This document shows positions 60,927 through 64,000 of a stretch of DNA of 64,000 nt, one piece after another. The DNA is taken from NCBI GenBank assembly GCA_963565915.1, contig OY751488.1, positions 4,712,001 through 4,776,000 of the forward strand. Reading direction: 5' to 3'. Each line of letters opens with the position of its first letter. The first letter of the stretch is position 1. The notes beneath the pieces were generated by a model. That model saw only the letters and a list, made by a program, of their open reading frames with translations, was not told the origin of the DNA and did no database searches. Made by a program: the position numbers and the translations under genes. The DNA is from Entoloma clypeatum (Eukaryota; Basidiomycota; Agaricomycetes; Agaricales; Entolomataceae).

Positions 60927-63900
60927 CTAGTTTTTAAGTAATCCAAAGTACGGGATAAACTTGCTAAAGAGGACTTTCCCCAGATTTTTAGTTAAAAGGT
61001 CTGCAGGGTTATTCACTCCTTTGATGAATTCAACCGTAATGATGCCTTCAGATACTTTTTCTCTGACGAAGTGGAATCGCACGTCGATGTGCTTGACCGC
61101 TTTTCAGTTACAGGGTTGGATGCGATAAAGACGGAGCCATTGTTATCTCCATAGATTGGGACTGATCCGATCTGCATCCCAAGTTCGGCAAGCATGCTTC
61201 TAAGCCATGTCACTGCGCGACTGCAATCTGATAGCGCCATGTATTCTGCTTCCGTGGAAGAGAGGGCAATGGTTTTTTGCGCCGATGAAACCCATGTTAT
61301 TGCTCCAGATGCCAGTGATACGAAGTAACCAGTGGTGGACTTTCTGGTGTTTTCGTCTGACGCCCAATCAGAGTCTGTGAATGCGTAGATTCCTTTCCCA
61401 GAATCACCATCGTACATGATCGCGTAATTTTTCGTTGCCCTTAAATACCTGCAAATACCCCTAGCCACTTCTAAATGGCATTTGGTAGGGTTTGCAGAGA
61501 ATTGGGACATTTTGATCACGGCGAAACAAATGTTGGGTCTTGTCCCGATCATTAAGTACAATAATGACCCGATGACGGATTGGTACTTGGATCTGAGTTC
61601 CGCATTGGGTTCATCTTCAGACTTCATGGGTTTGTAGCCTGTCGGGAGTGGGGTATCAGTGGCATTAGATTTGCTCATCCCCATGCGTGCGAGAATTTTC
61701 TCAAGGTAGGGTACTTGATCAATGAAGATCCTCTTCCCACATTGCCTTATTTGGATAGAGAGAAATTCTTTTGGTTCCCCAACAGGGACTAGGTGGCCTA
61801 GGTCCCTACATTCCCATGTTGTCATGAAGGCCTTCTTCTTTTCTAGCATGTATTCCCGGTTTGTGCCGAGAAAAGCAGAGTCATCGACATAAATGACGGC
61901 GATTACAGTTTCCCCTTTGGTACTTGTGTGAATAAAAACTCCCACATCGGAGTGAAGCTGGACAAAGCCGAGCTTTTTCATGGAGGAATCAAGTTCCCTC
62001 CACCAGGCTAATGCGGCCTGCTTGAGTCCATATAGGGCTTTGTATAGTCGGTACACGAGGTGTTCTTTCCCTTTTACTATGTAACCCTCAGGCTGTCGCA
62101 TGTAAATTACCTCACGGAGTGTTCCATAGAGGAAGGCTGATGAGACGTCCAAGAGTGTCATGAACCACCCTTCAAGGGCTGTCAATGCCAGAATCAACCG
62201 GACGGTCTCGTACCTCACTACCGGTGAGAAGATCTGATCGAAGTCGATCCCTTCTACCTGTGAGAAGCCTTTTGCGACGAGGCGCGCTTTCAGATGCCCG
62301 TCGGATTTTTCGTTGTAAACCCATTTGTTCTTTAGAGCTTTCTTCCCTGTGGGTAGGGGTACTAACTCCGTGATCACCCCGCAGCTTTTGAGCATGTCTA
62401 GCTCTTTTCGTTCTGCCGCATACCAATCTTCTTTGTTTGGAAGAGGGTATATGATGATGCCTACTTGGATAGAGATTGCCTCCATTAGGAGATCGTTCAT
62501 CCATGCCGTTTGACCGCCTAATCTACGTCTTCAATCCATTTTTTCAAGATCAGAAACAGGGGTGTCCTCCCCATAGATGCTATCTGACATTCTCCGAACT
62601 CGTCGTTCCCTGATCGGTTGATCTGGTACTTGTTCGGGTTCCGGAGTGGGTACTCGCGGTTCATCGTTGGGCTCGCTAGATGGCAAGTCATCGTCTGATT
62701 CAGGGTGATCCTGTCCAGTGGGAACAGGGTCGTGAGGTTTTTTGTAATGACTGTCATTGTCATTGTTTCTGGGGATGAGGTCCTCAAACTCATCAGCCGG
62801 TTCTGGGTTTTCCATTTCTGGATGGTTTTCTGGCAAAGGATCGATGTGGCATCTAGGGTACTTGCTTTCATCAAAGATAGCTTTCCCACCCATGAAAATT
62901 GTATTAGTCTCAGGATCCATGAAACGGTATCCTTTGACCCCTGGCTTTGATCCGAGATAAATCATCAATCGAGATCTAGACTCCAGGGAATTTCTACGTT
63001 TTTCCTTTGGGATATACACATATGCCTGACATCTGAAGACTCTGATGCTTGACATATCGGGGATCTCATTGGTCACCCTGAAGTAAGGGGTATTCCATTC
63101 GAGACGCTGGGGTTCTGTTGTAGAGAAAAGCTGCATGTTCCAAACAGAATTCCCACCACATAGGGGGTAAGCACGTGTCGAAGCACAAGGCCTGAGATTT
63201 CTCCCACAGGGTTCGATTTATCCGTTCTGCTCTACCATTCTGCTGGTGCTGATACGGGAGCATGACATCGATCAGAATTCCATGATCGGCAAGTACATCC
63301 TTGTATTCGTTAAACTCTCCACCTCCATCAACTCGCCATTTCTTAGGAGTGGCAGCGAATTGATTCTGGATCATTGCAAGGAATTGTCGTAGTGCCGTGA
63401 CGGCATCCGACTTCTTCCTAAGCAAGACGACCCAGACGTGGGATGAAAAGTCGTCCAGAAACATAAGGAAATATTTATATTTGTGGTATGATGCCGTGGA
63501 TATCTGTTTGAGATCGGAATGGATCAGATCAAAGGTTTTTGTTGCCCTTGTCATCGAATTGGGATATGACTGATTCGGCATTTTCCCTTTGAGGCAACCT
63601 GTGCAACTTTCCTGTGATTTCTCACGTACTAGTGTCTCAGGTACCCCTTTGGTACTGGTGGGAATCTTTCGGAGTGCTTGATCATTTGGGTGACCAAGGC
63701 GCTTGTGCCATGTTTCAACAGTGATTTCGCTTGAGATCACATGGATCTGGTCATAGCGTATTTCAGTGTCTAACCAGTAAATGGTTTGACCAAGGATGTG
63801 GGGTGAAAACTGGATTTTGCTCAGCCCTTTGGAGATGTTGATTTCTCCACAAGTCCCATCTACTTTGTAACCATGGTTAAGGAAGACGCCTAGGGACAAT

Positions 63901-64000
63901 AGGCGTGTGTCCATGTCTGGGATGTAGAACACCGGTCTGAGAAGATGGGTTTTAACTTCCCCATTTAGGGTGTGCCGTACTGGAACGGCCCCAACTCCGA
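60927..64000 (-). pseudogene. pol: Copia Pol: integrase, reverse transcriptase, RNase H
   Basis: From the window edge leftward: GAG-pre-integrase motif WHKRLGHPND with CTGCLKGK, integrase with D (IHSDLKQI), D (RVDGGGEF) and E (NGRAERINRTL); a one-base shift near 63100; linker; in-frame TGA at 62528-62530; RT from about 62500 (NKWVYNEKSDGHLKARLVAKG, LDVSSAFLYG, YVDDSAFLG); RNase H with DSDWASDENTRKSTTG and SSTEAEYMALSD; a further one-base shift near 61100, after which HIDVRFHFVREKV and the usual NPADLLTKNLGK end run in another frame to a stop at 60927. Gag and protease lie beyond 64000. Confidence 0.9.

Larger units (their letters stand above)
60552..64000 (-). mobile_element. Ty1/Copia retrotransposon, degenerate, cut by window edge
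   Basis: Minus-strand element with 3' LTR, RNase H, reverse transcriptase and integrase in Copia order (integrase before RT). It carries at least two frameshifts and one in-frame stop, so it is not active. Inserted in a Tc1-type transposase gene. Confidence 0.9.

Noticed and set aside
1..64000. tRNA or rRNA genes
   Set aside because: I saw no cloverleaf with conserved A and B boxes and no rRNA-like sequence; a tRNAscan-SE run would be needed to exclude them formally.

Overview
The window is eukaryotic and most likely from a mushroom-forming basidiomycete (Agaricomycetes). Short GT-AG introns of about 40-60 nt, Ty3/Gypsy chromodomain retrotransposons, Ty1/Copia, fungal Tc1-type transposases and a KDZ (Kyakuja-Dileera-Zisupton) transposase with its CxC2-type cysteine cluster all point there. 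I cannot name the species. Most of the 64 kb is mobile DNA nested in mobile DNA.

Layout. 1-3.2 kb: low-complexity and inverted repeats without a credible gene. 3.2-6.8 kb: a truncated Tc1 transposon fused to a decayed Gypsy gag, that element's LTR, and part of another LTR. 6.8-15.4 kb: an old degenerate gag-like gene (minus strand) split by a complete Gypsy element, here called A1 (8264-14828, target duplication TTCTT). 16.0-50.3 kb: one very large KDZ DNA transposon with candidate TIRs, subterminal inverted arrays of CCGGCGAC/GTCGCCGG, the KDZ transposase gene (36.4-46.8 kb) and four further genes of unknown function. It has been hit three times by LTR retrotransposons: A2 (19199-25721, TSD GAGAC), B1 (26752-33290, TSD TCGCC) and A3 (40086-46608, TSD GATGG). 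Without them the element is about 14.7 kb. 50.3-60 kb: the only host-like stretch, with an endonuclease/exonuclease/phosphatase-family gene, a histidine-rich hypothetical gene, a broken myo-inositol-phosphate synthase copy and a small secreted six-cysteine protein. 60-64 kb: a Tc1-type transposase cut just after its first catalytic aspartate by a decayed Copia element that runs off the right edge.

How the parts work. Family A (three copies) and family B encode Gag with CCHC knuckles, then Pol in the -1 frame. Both appear to use Tf1-style self-priming: 11 nt just downstream of the LTR are exactly complementary to the predicted 5' end of the RNA, about 33 nt after a TATA box. Both have leaders of about 0.9-1.0 kb with no sense-strand ATG before gag. 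Family A adds a third conserved small ORF after pol. The KDZ element is the most notable object: the octamer TTCGCCGG recurs in its exons, introns and spacers, mostly pointing one way in the left part and the other way in the right part, and is translated in different frames as FAG, PAN or AK repeats.
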